The translations under genes were made by a program, and so were the position numbers. The notes under the pieces were generated by a model that did not search any database, had not been told where the DNA came from, and was given only the letters and a program-made list of their open reading frames with translations. 64,000 nt of DNA from contig CM060883.1 of assembly GCA_030762935.1 (NCBI GenBank), forward strand, positions 32,482,501 through 32,546,500. Direction: 5' to 3'. Origin of the DNA: Hymenopus coronatus. Its lineage: Eukaryota > Arthropoda > Insecta > Mantodea > Hymenopodidae. This document shows, piece after piece, positions 44,221-55,213 of this stretch (the first letter of the stretch is position 1; each line of letters opens with the position of its first letter).

Positions 44221-44778
44221 GAAAAGTTATAGCTCCAATTGTATTTAATAGGCCTATTTCGTGAGTAAAATAACAATGATTAGCCTATAGGCACCGTGAA
44301 CGGACCAGAAAATCGTACTGGTGGCGCCGCTCCGTGTCATGCTTTGTACTTATTAGGAGGATAGATACAAGCGGAAGCCATGTGCGATGTAGGTATAATT
44401 GTGGTTTTCTGCCTATAAAGTGCATACGATTGACTGAAAGTGCTGTTTCGAAAGGTCTAAATCCTTTTGTACACCTCTGGAAATATACTGGGAACGTATG
44501 CTGAACTGTGGCGATGTTCTGAACCTTTAATTTCCGATGAAGCACTTTGTTGCGGCCTTTGGTTCTCACGATGATCCCTCAGGACTGAAAATAAAACATA
44601 TGAATATAGGTACATAAATATTAATAATAAAAATAAAAGTAATAATATAACAATAATAATAATTGACAGACTATTGCCATAATGTGTCGTTTAATTTAAT
44701 ACTAGCAGTATTTAGAGTTTCTTTTTATTAAAAGACGTTAGCATTAATTTCTAAACAACATTTTCCATGCTGCAGTTA
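44221..44778. other. unassigned stretch
   Basis: A 94-codon minus frame (44285-44569) has no recognised domain. I looked here for a second THAP exon (C-x-x-H-F) and found none. Confidence 0.35.
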
Positions 44779-44928
44779 ATTTTTACTTTCTCTAGCTCCA
44801 TATGTACAATGTACATAGGGATAGAGAAGTATTTTATTCCACCCAAAAATTCGATACCGAGATTTCACCGGAAATACATGTTTTAGGACCCCATGTATCC
44901 AAAAAAAGCATTTTGAGAAAAAGGTCCG

Positions 44929-44962
<34 letters not shown>

Positions 44963-45685
44963 GTGTGTCTGTGAACACCATAACTCAAAAACGAAAAGCA
45001 GCTAAAATAACAAGCTTGGTATTTAAGTTTAGTATCTTCCAGGGATGCGACACGAAGATTTTGAGAAAAATCCCCGCACCCCAAACTACCCTTTACATGG
45101 AATTTTTTTCGAAAATTTTGATTTTTTTAAAAATGGCTCTAACGATTTTGATTAAAATATATATTAAAGATATTTACCTAACAAATAAAATGTATATCTT
45201 GAATTTTCTGGGAATAGCTTCTGAAGACCTGTTTATTCCGGATGAATTTTGCTTAATTTGGCATAACTAGTAAACCGTAAGAGATAAGACAAAAACTTAC
45301 TGTACAGACAATGTAGGTCTTGTTAAAATACACAAGTTATGTCATATACATTTTTCTCGTGGAGCTTACCGTTTTCGAGGTATTCATTGTTATTAGTTTC
45401 AGTTATGAAGTACTTATACTTTTCTCAGACGGGAGTGTCCGTTTTTCTTTTGTTCTACTACTGGCCAAGAAAAGAAGCGATTTGTAATGACAATCGCATA
45501 ACGACAGCTTTTAAAGCATTGGTTTAGCCTAGTGTATTCCCTTATTTTCTTCCTACTTATACGGAGCTAAATAATAAGAACTTTGTGCTAATGAATACTA
45601 CGATTAGTAAGGTGCAGAAAGAAGAAGAATCTTATGTATGAAGTTTGTAGAACAGCTAAGAAAGTCATGGGAGTGTAACATCAGA
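44779..45685 (-). mobile_element. HP870 element, full length
   Basis: TTTTTACTTTCTCTAGCTCC to GTAACATCAGA, about 907 bp, with a GT run (44933-44960). Very similar to the copy at 16727 over its whole length (TTCTTTTGTTCTACTACTGG, GAAGTTTGTAGAACAGCTA). It lies in the presumed first intron of the THAP exon below. Confidence 0.92.
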
Positions 45686-45738
45686 TTTTTAAGCATATGT
45701 TACTGCTTTGAGGTACAATATAAAATCAGTGTACTTAC

Positions 45739-45932
45739 TTCTTTCGATGAACAGTTTGAATCCATAGATTTCTTTTTTGCGCTTCAGATTTCCGCGTGGG
45801 AAAAGAATAAAGGGCAATAGTTGGCGAAGTATTCTTGTAGGTATTATTACACGCTACAACACAGCAGTTATTGTTCCCTTTCCGCCTTCTTGTAGTGTTT
45901 ACATTTTCAGGAGGTTCGACACTTGACATCAT
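45739..45932 (-). CDS. THAP-domain protein, first coding exon
   Basis: An ATG-ATG start at 45932 leads into 64 codons plus two bases. Residues 23-57 carry the THAP (C2CH zinc finger) signature: C23-x4-C28 (NCCVVACNN), then YSFP at 42-45 and the conserved Trp at 57 in KRNLWIQ, followed by HRK. THAP domains bind DNA in transcription factors and P-element-like transposases. The frame is cut by GTAAGTAC, a canonical splice donor starting at 45738, and the next stop lies inside that donor, so the exon ends at 45739 in phase 2. The zinc-binding C-x2-H and AVPTF parts must lie in a later exon, which I did not find to the left. An in-frame stop lies upstream of the ATG. Whether this is a host gene or part of a mobile element is open. 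Confidence 0.68.
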
Positions 45933-46017
45933 AGCATGCGCTAATATTCTTACTCCAGTGTCTCTGTTATCCCCTTGTTAGTAACCAAACTTGCCGCCAG
46001 AGTAGCGTGCACGGTAC

Positions 46018-46027
46018 GTATATAGAC
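46018..46027 (-). promoter_or_regulatory. possible TATA box of the THAP exon
   Basis: GTCTATATAC on the minus strand, about 90 bp upstream of the ATG, at a plausible distance for a short 5' leader. Other AT-rich words are common here, so this is weak. Confidence 0.25.
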
Positions 46028-46113
46028 TGAAGAATTATATGAAATAGCAAAAATAAATAATATAATAATATACAAAATAATCTTTTCCCTGTTTTACATA
46101 ATAAAATTTAATG

Positions 46114-46500
46114 CCAAGGTAATTTACACACGAGGTGGATAAAATTAGCATACTGCTTCTACAAGTCAACCTGTTCTGAGGGAGCATCGAGCGGTGTTGA
46201 AGGATGTACGGGTGGATTGCCGAATCGATTTTGCCTTTTCTTACTAGCGTATCATGTTGTACACTCAAAGACATTAAATACGCCTGGAACTATTTTTCGT
46301 AAGCCTGGGTATTTTAGCTGACTCCGCCCATGTCTTTCACCTGTTTGCTATGCTCTTAAAAGCGTAACGGAAGGGAAGGAATTAAATATGAAACGCAACT
46401 TGCGGCATATAAAGCTCTGAGTTACGAACTGGCATTTTCTCAACTTTCTTTCTCACCGGGTGTTACAAAATGTGGCTAATCTTTTCTCTGCGGCACATAG
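46114..46500 (+). repeat. R4 repeat with tandem lead segment, first unit
   Basis: CAAGGTAATTTACACACGAG and GAGCATCGAGCGGTGTTGAA, followed by ACACTCAAAGACATTAA and CACCGGGTGTTACAAAATG. The first ~170 bp recur at 46519-46690. Confidence 0.7.
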
Positions 46501-46518
46501 TGAAGTTCTAATTTCAAG

Positions 46519-46690
46519 GTAATGCGCGCACGTGGTAGTCTAAACATATACACTGTTTATACAAGTAAACTTATTCTGTGGGAGTGTCGAGCGGGGCTGA
46601 GGAGTGAAGTGCTGGAATTGTCCAATCGGTTCTATATTTTCTTACTGGCATGGTATGTTGCACTACTAAGGCACCAATGAAAATTGTGGA
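46519..46690 (+). repeat. tandem lead segment, second unit
   Basis: CAAGGTAATGCGCGCACGTG and GAGTGTCGAGCGGGGCTGAG, about 400 bp after the first unit in the same orientation. Confidence 0.68.
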
Positions 46691-46729
46691 GTCCCCGTAA
46701 AACGTTCACATTTTCAGCGCCAGGCGTAT

Positions 46730-47568
46730 GTTTACTTTATCTAACCCGTATTTACAATATACGTAGTGGATAGAGTAGGTATTGTACTCCACCCAAAGAA
46801 TTCGATTTCGAGATTTCACCTGCAATGTTTTGATGTCCCCTGAGTCCGAAAAAAAATGTTTAGGAAAAGATCCGTGTGTTTGTGTGTACATGTGTGTAGG
46901 CAGTATATCTCAAAAACGAAAAGACCGTTAAATACCAAACTTGGTATTTATATTTAGTATCTTCCAAGATTAGCAAAAAAAAAATCATCCCACAACAAAC
47001 TACCCTTTACATGGAAAATTTTTGAAAATTATGTTTTTCTCAAAAATGGTTCTAACAGTTTTGATTAAAATGGCGTATTTTGAATTTTCTGCAAATAGTC
47101 TCTGAAGACCTCTTTAATTGGATTAGTTTTGCAGAATTTTGCTTAATGGTTAAACTGTAAGAGATAGACAAATCCTACTATACACAAAAGTCTCGCTAAA
47201 ATACATCATTTATTTATTTGATGTAGAGCTGGCAATTTCTGAGATATTCCTTGTTATTGATTTCAATTTTATCTACTTAATCCTCAAACAAGAAGTGACG
47301 TTTGGTTTGATTTCATTTCATCTCTTTGTTTTACTGCAGGATATGTGAATAGAATCGAAGTTCAATTGTTTCACATTGGACTAGCTTTTAAAATATTTGA
47401 CTATCGATTTAGTCTAATGCAATCTATTATGTACCTTGTACTTACAAGGAAGCAAGTAATAAGACAATTTATGCTAATGTTTATCTTGTTTAGCATGTCG
47501 TATATAAAATAATAGGAAAGTTATTTGTGCAGCAGCTAGAGAAAGTCATGTGAATCGAACGCATCAGA
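46730..47568 (-). mobile_element. HP870 element, near full length
   Basis: TTTACTTTATCTAACCCGTA to CGAACGCATCAGA. It is preceded by AACGTTCACATTTTCAGCGC, which is also found before the next copy. Confidence 0.85.
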
Positions 47569-47676
47569 TTTTTAATGTCTTTGACTGTACCAGAATAGCA
47601 CTAATGAAAATCGTGGAAAAACCCGAGTCCAGGTCAAACGTTCATATTTTCAGCAACATCACAGCGCCAGGCGTAT

Positions 47677-48515
47677 TACCTTCTCTACACGTACTACTAC
47701 ATAGTATATAGACAAGGTATTGTAATCCACCAAAAAATTCGATACCGAGATTTCACCGGAAATACATGTTTTGGGTCCCCCTGAATCCAAAAACAGCATT
47801 TTTGGAATAAGGTCCATGTGTGTCTGTGGACAGCATAGCTCAAAAACGAAAAGACCGTTAAATACCAAGCTTTGTTTTTAATTTTGGTATCTTGCAAGGA
47901 TGCGATACTAAGATTTTCAAGAAAATCTCCCACCCCTAGCTACCTTTTAAATGCAAAAAACTTCGAACATTTTGATTTTCTCAAAAATGGCTCTAAACGA
48001 TTTTGATTAAAATCTCTTATATTTAACACAACTACATGGCAGATAAAATGTATATCTTGACTTTTCTGGGAATAGCCTCTAAAGACCACTTTAGCCTGGA
48101 TGATTTTTATTAAATTTTGCATAACTGGTAAACCGTATGATATAGACAAAATCTTGCTACACAAAAAATATAGATCAGGATAAAACACACAATTTATATC
48201 ATATACATCTGATCTTTTTTTAGGATAATCCTTGTTATTGGTTTCAGCTTTAAAAGTTATACTTTTCTCATACGGGAATTTCTCAACTCTTGTCCATACA
48301 AACAAATGAACTCTAGTCACATAGCAACCAGCTTCTGAATATCATTTTAAACCTATGACACTCCCTTATTTCGCTTCTATTTTCAAGGAAGCAAGTAATA
48401 GGACTATTTCTGCTATTTTTTTCTCGATTAGAATGAAGCAAATAGAAGCATAAGCTTTTTAACAATAATTTGTTGCAGAGATGTAGAGAAAGTCATGTAA
48501 ATGGAGTACATAAGA
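47677..48515 (-). mobile_element. HP870 element, near full length
   Basis: TTACCTTCTCTACACGTACT to GGAGTACATAAGA. It is preceded by AACGTTCATATTTTCAGC and CAGCGCCAGGCGTA. Confidence 0.87.
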
Positions 48516-48739
48516 TTTTTTTTAATATGTTCAGTATACATATGCAACCGTAACTTTGGGTGTATTTCCTAAACCTAGTTTAAGATTTGTTGATGATGCT
48601 GCATTGCAGAGGAGGAAAAGATTCTACAGAAACAAGCTAATGGAGACAAATGACATCGGTGGGAGCTCAAAATGAAGATAAATGCAAACGCATCCTTGTG
48701 TTGCAGTCACACTACTTTCTCTGTTTGCTTTCATTTGTT

Positions 48740-48845
48740 TCTTTTCTCTACCACGTACTTAGTAATTAGAGAAGTGTTGCATTCCACCTCAAAATTCAAT
48801 ACTGGATTTCACCGGAAACTTGTACTATCAGAACATATTCTAATT
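48740..48845 (-). mobile_element. HP870 3' end
   Basis: TTTTCTCTACCACGTACTTA to CACCGGAAACTTGTACTATC. It abuts a plus copy. Confidence 0.65.
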
Positions 48846-48849
48846 TGTG

Positions 48850-49430
48850 TTCCATTCACATTTCTTTCTCTACATCTCTGCACCAAAGTATTGTTAAAAA
48901 GCTTATTATTCTATTTACTTCATGCTAATCCAGAAAAACATAGCAGAAATAGTCTTACTACTGTTTCCATGTAAGTAGACGGGAAATAAGGGAGTATCGT
49001 ATACTAAAGCGATAGTCAAACCTTTTTAAAGCTGGTTGCTATGCGACTAAAGTTCCTTTGTTTGTGTGGACCGGAGTGGACAAATTCCCGTATGAGAAAA
49101 GTGGATTTTAGAGCTGAAAACAATAACAAGGAATATCTCCTAAAGAGTAAACTCCACGAAAAAAATGCATATGATATAAATTGAGTGTTTTAAGGGGCTC
49201 TACATTTTTTGTTAAGTAAGCTTCTGTCCATCTTTTACGGTTTACCAGTTATTGAAATTTCCGCAAAATTCATACATAATTAAGTCTTCAGAGGCTATTC
49301 TCAGAGAATTCAAAATATACATTTCATTTGTCATTTAAATAACTCTAATATACGATATTTTAATCAAAATCGTTTGAGCCATTTTTGAGAAAATCAAGAT
49401 CTTCGCAAATTTTTCCATTAAAGAGTGGGT
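48850..49430 (+). mobile_element. HP870 element, 3' truncated
   Basis: TTTGTGTTCCATTCACATTT to CAAATTTTTCCATTAAAGAG. It has the 5' two thirds including GGCTATTCTCAGAGAATTC. Confidence 0.82.
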
Positions 49431-49552
49431 GAAAACCTTAAACCTTTCAAATATTGTTGAATGCTTATCTCAAGATATATATACCTCGATAACATTGAGA
49501 AACGATAGAGAGAATGGCTTACATAGAACAGAAACACACAATACTAAACATT

Positions 49553-49625
49553 CATGCCCATAGAGGGATTCGAATCTGCGGCCCTTTCACGGCAGAGCGT
49601 CAACGCTGAACGCGCCAACGACCAC
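49553..49625 (-). mobile_element. tRNA-derived module
   Basis: Minus strand: CGTGGTCGTTGGCGCGTTCA (A-box region) and GCAGATTCGAATCCCTC (B box GATTCGAATCC intact). No body shared with the other families was seen. Confidence 0.55.
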
Positions 49626-49930
49626 GGCTACTGGTGGCGACTAAATGAGGTTAACTATATAGCACGTGAAGTTGAAGATGAAACCTGAATATGTTGCTGC
49701 TACCTGACAGACTAGGAACAGGGTTGCGCTAATGACGGTCCAAGTGCTGAGAATTAGCCACAGACGCCCTTCACTGCCTAATCTCTCAGCATCATTTTAG
49801 CTTGTAATAGTGCTGTGACCTTTGGAACAGAACCTGGAAAGTATCCTGATATATTTAGCCGACCCTTTTTGTTGTATTCCACATTTTTAAAAGCGGGTAT
49901 TGCAGTGGTGACCATCTATGGTAAATAAAC
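49626..49930. other. unassigned stretch
   Basis: Nothing recognised. Confidence 0.3.
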
Positions 49931-50677
49931 AATGTGTTCCATTCACATTACCTTCTCTGATCTCTATAACAAATTATTGTTAAAAAGCTTATTCTTCTAT
50001 CTACTTCACGCTATTCGAGATAAACATTAGAAGAAATTGTCTTATTACTTGTCTTATTTTTTTTGCAAGTAGGAGCGAAATAAGGGAACACACACGCTAA
50101 AGCGATAGTCAAATCTTTAAAAGCTGGTTCCCAAGGGTTGATCCGATTCTTTGCATGGCCACGAGTTGACAAATTCCCGTATGAAAAAAGTTTTAAGTAT
50201 TTTAAAACTGAAGCCAATAACAAGAAATATCTCAAAAATGGCTATCTCCACGAAAAAAAAAAAAAAAAAGTATATGACATAAATTGTGTGATCTACATAT
50301 TTGTATATTAAGTTTTTGTCTAGCTGTTACGGTTTACCAATTATGCGAAAGTAAGCAAAATTCATCCCGAATAAAGAGGTCTTCGGAGGCTATTCCCAGA
50401 AAATTCAACATATGCATTTTATTTGTCATCTAAATATCTTTAATGTACGGTATTGAAATCAAAATCGTTAATACCGTTTTTGAGAAAATCAAAAATGTTG
50501 CATTTTCCCCTGTAAAGGGTAGTTTGGGGGCGGGGGTGGGCATTTTTCTCAAAATCTTCGTGCCGCATCCTTGGAAGACCCTAACTCAAATACTAACTAT
50601 GGTATTTTATCGACTTTTCGTTTTTGAGTTATCGTATTCATGAATTCATGTATATAGTACGCGTAGAGAAAATAAAA
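49931..50677 (+). mobile_element. HP870 element, 3' region deleted to the hairpin
   Basis: AATGTGTTCCATTCACATTA to GCGTAGAGAAAATAAAAA. The CA tract and the segment before the hairpin are gone, so only the right hairpin arm remains. Confidence 0.8.
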
Positions 50678-50684
50678 ATACAAA

Positions 50685-51445
50685 TTTGGTGTGATCTATT
50701 CGCTTGACTTTGCCTATTTTGCAACAAACTATTCTTACAAACGCCTACTCCTTCTCTCTACTCCATCCTAATGGAAATAAACTGAGCAAAAGCGATTTTA
50801 TATCTTAGTATCTTCTAAACGAATGCGCTGGGCTAAAGTGATAGTTAGTCTTTTGAAACCTGGTCCTTATGTGATGCAACTGAAATTTTTCTTCTCTTTG
50901 TAGGACCAAGATGAAAAAAGTGAATAACGACTTCCCTTTGGAGAATAATAGAGGAATATCTACGAAATAGTTTTCGCTCCAAAACAAACATATATCGTGT
51001 TTTTTTGTGCACTAAGCTTCTGTCTATCTCTTAGGGTTTGCCAGTTATTCAGAAGGACGAGAGTTTCAGAGGCTATTCCCAACAAATTCAAGTGATCCTT
51101 TATCTGTCATGTGTTTTAATCAAAATCGTTACATCTATTTTTGAGAAAATCATACATTTCTAAGAATCTCCCATTAAAGGGCAGTTGGGTTGGGAAAGGG
51201 GGGGGATTTTACTGTAAATCTTCGTGATGCATCCTTGGAAGATACAAAACTTAAATACAAAGGTTTAAAAGACACATACATACAGGCTCACACAATGACG
51301 ATTTTCTAAAAATGCTTTTTTGGATTCAGGTGTACTCAAACCCTGTATTTCCGGTGAAAATTTGGTATCCAATCTTTTGTGTGCAATACAACACCTTCTC
51401 TACCTACTATGTCCTATACAGTACTTGATAGAGAAAGGAAAACGT
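50685..51445 (+). mobile_element. HP870 element, divergent
   Basis: TTTGGTGTGATCTATTCGCT to CTTGATAGAGAAAGGAAA. It keeps the order of landmarks with many changes. It is head to tail with the previous copy. Confidence 0.72.
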
Positions 51446-52070
51446 GTTTTTATAGGAGCAAACCTAATAGGTAGTTTGGGGTGTGGGGACTTTTCTCAAA
51501 ATCTTCATTTCGTAAACTTAAATATCAAGTTTGTCATTTCACCGACTGTTCATTTATAAGTTATCGTGTTCACAGACACACGCACACAACGGACTTTTTT
51601 CATATAATGTTTTAAGCAGGGGACCTATTTCAGGGGAAATTTCGTTATCGAATTTTTGGGTGGAGTGCAATACCTTCTTTACTCACATATCATGCAGTAT
51701 GTAGAGAAAGTAAATAGGGTTTCCTTGGATACAGGGGACTTGTATTTCCAATGAAATCTTGGTATTGAATTTTTGGGAGTAGTGCAATGGCTTCCCTATC
51801 TACGTACACTATCTACGTATAGAGAAAGTAAATATGCTTTTCTTGGATACAGGGGACCCTGAAACCTGTACTTTTGGTTTCGATAATTTCTTCTCTATCT
51901 ATGCACCATGTACTTAACAGAGAAAGTAAATATGTTTTTTTTTTGTTTTTTTTCTTGTTTTGTTTTTGATACAGGGGTCCCTAAAACTTGTATTTCCGAT
52001 GAAATCTCGGTATTGAATTTTTGGGTGGAGTGCAACATCTTCTCTATCTATGTACTATGTAAAGATAGTT
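51446..52070 (+). repeat. tandem array of HP870 3' ends
   Basis: Four successive 3' ends in the same orientation close at about 51717, 51833, 51930 and 52070. Units two to four (about 116, 97 and 140 bp) each run from GGATACAGGGG through GTATTTCCGATGAAAT-like sequence to a hairpin and, except the last, GAGAAAGTAAAT. Unit four carries a T-rich insertion (51934-51966). Unit one also has the G-rich block and CA tract. Confidence 0.88.
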
Positions 52071-52267
52071 TTGTTTCGTAATCGGCTTACCCATCCCTTA
52101 TTTGTAGGACTGTCATCCCCCTAGGACTTACAAGTCAATGCCTACGGGTCAGAAGCCTGTAGGGGAGCCAACGGCACGAAACCACAGAATGGAGAACCTG
52201 ATACGAAGAGTCGGCCCTTAGCCAGGCATGAACACGAGGAAATGAATGATACAAAATGTAAGAGAAA

Positions 52268-52380
52268 TTGATAACTGGAAAGGCGATGACGGAGCAATTG
52301 GTGGAATGAGTGGCGGGGAAACCGGGGGACCCGGAGGAAACCCGCCCAGACTCCGCTTCGTCCACCACGAATCCCACATG
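52268..52380 (-). mobile_element. SINE family A body, variant
   Basis: Minus body with CCCGGAGGAAACCCGCCCAG and TTCGTCCACCACGAATCCCA. It is placed tail to tail with the next copy. Confidence 0.6.
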
Positions 52381-52397
52381 GCCGCGCCTCTCACTGA

Positions 52398-52560
52398 GAT
52401 TTGTAGTGAACAAAGCGGCGCAGAGGCGGGTATTCTGTAGGTTCTCCGGTTTCTCCCGCTATCGCATTCCACCGGTGCTCCATCTTCATTTCATGTATCA
52501 TCAGTGTCATCGCCTGCGGTGCCACAAGTCGTAAAATCGGGCGTTAAACACTACCAAAAC
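52398..52560 (+). mobile_element. SINE family A body
   Basis: GAGATTTGTAGTGAACAAAG, GCATTCCACCGGTGCTCCAT, ATCGCCTGCGGTGCCACAAG and GGGCGTTAAACACTACC. The tRNA head is missing. Confidence 0.78.
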
Positions 52561-52570
52561 AAACAAATAA

Positions 52571-52625
52571 ATCGCACATGCGGACTCCTGGGATCGAACC
52601 CGGGCCGGGTCATCCACGGCGCCGT
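52571..52625 (-). mobile_element. SINE family A head
   Basis: On the minus strand GGCGCCGTGGATGACCCGGC and GGGTTCGATCCC: an isolated tRNA-like head facing the body at 52398. Confidence 0.65.
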
Positions 52626-52649
52626 TTGTAAAGAAAGTAACGCATGAAT

Positions 52650-52925
52650 TTAATATATGGATAGGTAGAGTCAGACTGAAAAATTCAATGCCAAAGCCGT
52701 TATTTGAACCACAAATCTCCCGATCTCTAGCCGGTTGCTCTATCACTGAGCTACCATGGCAGCAGGCTGACATAGCATTGAATTTCTCAACTGACTCGCA
52801 TGCTTCCTGGTAAATCACAAGTGATCTCAAATTATTTAGAGATGACAACCCCAATAGCGACTTACAATGCTGTAAGTACTTTAGACCCAGGATTCATAGT
52901 GTAGCCTACTATTATGGGCAATTGG
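52650..52925 (-). mobile_element. tRNA-containing repeat, family E
   Basis: The same series as 42030-42330: TAGAGTCAGACTGAAAAATT, TAGCTCAGTGATAGAGC in the tRNA part and CTCATGATCTC-type flank ATGACAACCCCAATAGCGAC. The tRNA part is more decayed (GTGGTTCAAATAACGG). Confidence 0.75.
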
Positions 52926-53296
52926 TATTGGGATGAAAACTCAAGAAACTGCTTCAGACAATCTTGCCCCACCTCTGTCAACTGAGGTTTGGACTGGAGC
53001 GCAGTGTGTTTGTGAAGCACAGAAAGTGAGCCAGGCCCCTTGTAAGACTGCAGCAGTTATAGTGTTTGGAAGCATCTCTCCAGCACGCACTGCTCGGTTT
53101 GGAGTGTTCTGTCTCTCGCCCGCATCCGGTCACACAATGCTTCAGATAAACGTAATGACCCTCCATGGAACAATTCCTTTCTTTTCTCACGCGCACGCCA
53201 GATGCGGGCCGGGCCGACAGTCTCTTGTTACAACACTGTACTGACCACTTCACCCTCACAACATTGCAAATTGAAAACTCACAAGTGCTCGTTTCT
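52926..53296. other. unassigned, GC-richer stretch
   Basis: Two overlapping opposite frames (52933-53244 plus, 52978-53259 minus) show no known domain. GC-rich words (GATGCGGGCCGGGCCGACAG) suggest an old insertion, unidentified. Confidence 0.35.
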
Positions 53297-53943
53297 CTCT
53301 AGGTATTCCTGGAGCACGATAAAATGTGTTAGCGTGAAGACCTGCCACAGTACAGAATATAACTGCTGTGCATTTGTTTTAAGTTGAAACATGGCAAACA
53401 CAAAGAGATGGCGCCATATTCCACATGACAGTTGGTAATCCGTAGGCACCCAACCATGTTTGGTTTCTCTGCTTAGTAAATACAGGCACATAGAAAAAAA
53501 TCTTGCATTCCACCCAAGAATTCTATACCGAGATTTCACCGAAAATACATGTTTTAAGGTCCCTGTATCCAAGAAAACCATATCTACATAGTACACGATA
53601 TTTAGGTAGAGAAGATATTGCACTCCATCGAAAAATTCGATATCGAGATTTCACCGGAAATACATGTTTTAGGGTCCCCTGTACAACAAACAAAAAAGTC
53701 CGTGTGGTTCTGTGAACACGATAACTCAAAAACGAATAATGGGTAAAATATCAAATATGATATTTAAATTTAGTGTCTTCCAAGGATGCGACAAAAATTT
53801 TGAGAAGAGTCCTCATATCCCAAACTGCCATTTATATGGAAAAATTTGCGTAAATTTTTATTTTCTCAAAGATGGTTCTAACGCTTATAGTTAAAATACC
53901 ATATGTTTAAGATATTTACTTGACAAATAAAATGTATATTTTG
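53297..53943. repeat. tandem duplication, first unit
   Basis: CTCTAGGTATTCCTGGAGC opens a ~180-bp non-HP870 segment (AAGAGATGGCGCCATATTCC). It is followed by two stacked HP870 3' ends on the minus strand (about 53475-53580 and 53600-53700) and the middle of the element to AAATGTATATTTTG. The whole arrangement recurs in the next unit. Confidence 0.85.
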
Positions 53944-54335
53944 CTCTAGGTGTTCCTGAAGCTCGATTAAATCTGTTAACGTGAAGATCTGCCAGAATAG
54001 AGAATATAACTGTTGTGCATTTGTTTTAAGTTGAAACAAGACAAACACAAAGAGATGGCGCTATATTCCACACGGCAGTTGGTAGTCCGTAGGCACCCTA
54101 CACAACAATTTTTATTTTCTCTGCTTAGTATATACAGGCACATAGGAAAATCTTGCATTCCACCCAAAAATTCTATACCGAAATTTCACCGGAAATACAT
54201 GTTTTAGGATCCCCTTTATCCAAGAAAACAATATCCACATAGTACACGATATTTAGGCACTCCATTCAAAAATCGATATCGAGATTTCAACGGAAATACA
54301 CGTTTTAGTTCCCAGTATATCAAACAAAAAAGTCC

Positions 54336-54389
<54 letters not shown>

Positions 54390-54838
54390 CCGTGTGCCTA
54401 TGAATACGATAACCCAAAAACGAATAGTCGGTAAAATATCAAACTAGATATTTAACTTTAGTGTCTTCCAAGGACGCGATATAATGATTTTGGGAAACAT
54501 CCCAACAACCCAACCTGCCTTTTACATGTAAACATTTTGGATTCTTTTTTAATTTTCTCAAAAATGGTCATAACGATTTTCATTAAAATACCATTAAATC
54601 TTTACTTGACAAATAAAATGTATATTTTGAATTTTCTGGAAATAGCTTCTGAACATCTCTTTATTTTGGATAAATTTTGCTGAATTTTGCATAACTGAAG
54701 AACAGTATGAGAGACAAAAACTTACAAAATGTAGTTTTAACGGGTTAATGTAGACCCCGTTAAACAAAATTTATGATATATCTTTTTTAACGTTAACCGT
54801 TCCGAGATATGACTTGTATTTGGTTTCAATTTAAATTT
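53944..54838. repeat. tandem duplication, second unit plus element continuation
   Basis: CTCTAGGTGTTCCTGAAGC, AAGAGATGGCGCTATATTCC, the same two stacked 3' ends, then an expanded GT tract, then on past AAATGTATATTTTGAATTTT into further HP870 sequence to about 54838. Unit divergence looks roughly 10-15% by eye. Confidence 0.85.
54340..54387 (+). repeat. (GT)n microsatellite
   Basis: About 24 GT repeats in the HP870 microsatellite position. The first duplication unit has only GTGTGGTTCTGTG there. Confidence 0.93.
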
Positions 54839-54863
54839 TTCTCAAATGGGAGTTCATTTTTGG

Positions 54864-55213
54864 CTCATCTTTAATATACGATATTTTAATCAAAATCGTT
54901 AGAGCCACTTTTGAGAAAATCAAACTTTTTGAAAAACGTTCCACGTAAAGGGTAGTTGGGAGTGGGGGAATGTTCTTGAAAATCTTCGTGTCGCATTCTT
55001 GGAGGATACTGAGCTTAAATACCAAGTTTGGTTTTTGCGCTATGCTGCCTACAGACCCACGCACACACACGGACATTTTTCTAAAAATGCTCTTTTTGGA
55101 TGCAGGAGGTCTCAAAACATATTTGTAGTGAAATCTTGGTATGGAATTTTTGGGTGCAATACAATACCTTCTCTATACACTATGTACATAGTACGTGTAG
55201 AGCAAGTAAAAAA
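54864..55213 (+). mobile_element. HP870 3' half
   Basis: ATCTTTAATATACGATATTT to GTGTAGAGCAAGTAAAAAA, with a clear hairpin. It faces the preceding minus fragment. Confidence 0.82.

Noticed and set aside
44935..45270. Recurrent ~60-110-codon frames in HP870 (for example the NKMYILNFLGIASED type)
   Set aside because: The similar peptides recur because the DNA is a repeat. Opposite-strand and other-frame translations recur equally, and each copy has stops or shifts at different places, so there is no sign of protein-level conservation.
44030..46500. R4 copies as LTRs of a retrotransposon enclosing the THAP exon
   Set aside because: The copies differ in length and content, show no TG..CA ends, primer site or target duplication, and no gag/pol sequence lies between.
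51446..52070. CRISPR-like array (hairpin repeats at regular spacing)
   Set aside because: Units are degenerate 3' ends of a dispersed transposon with irregular spacing, in a eukaryotic genome.
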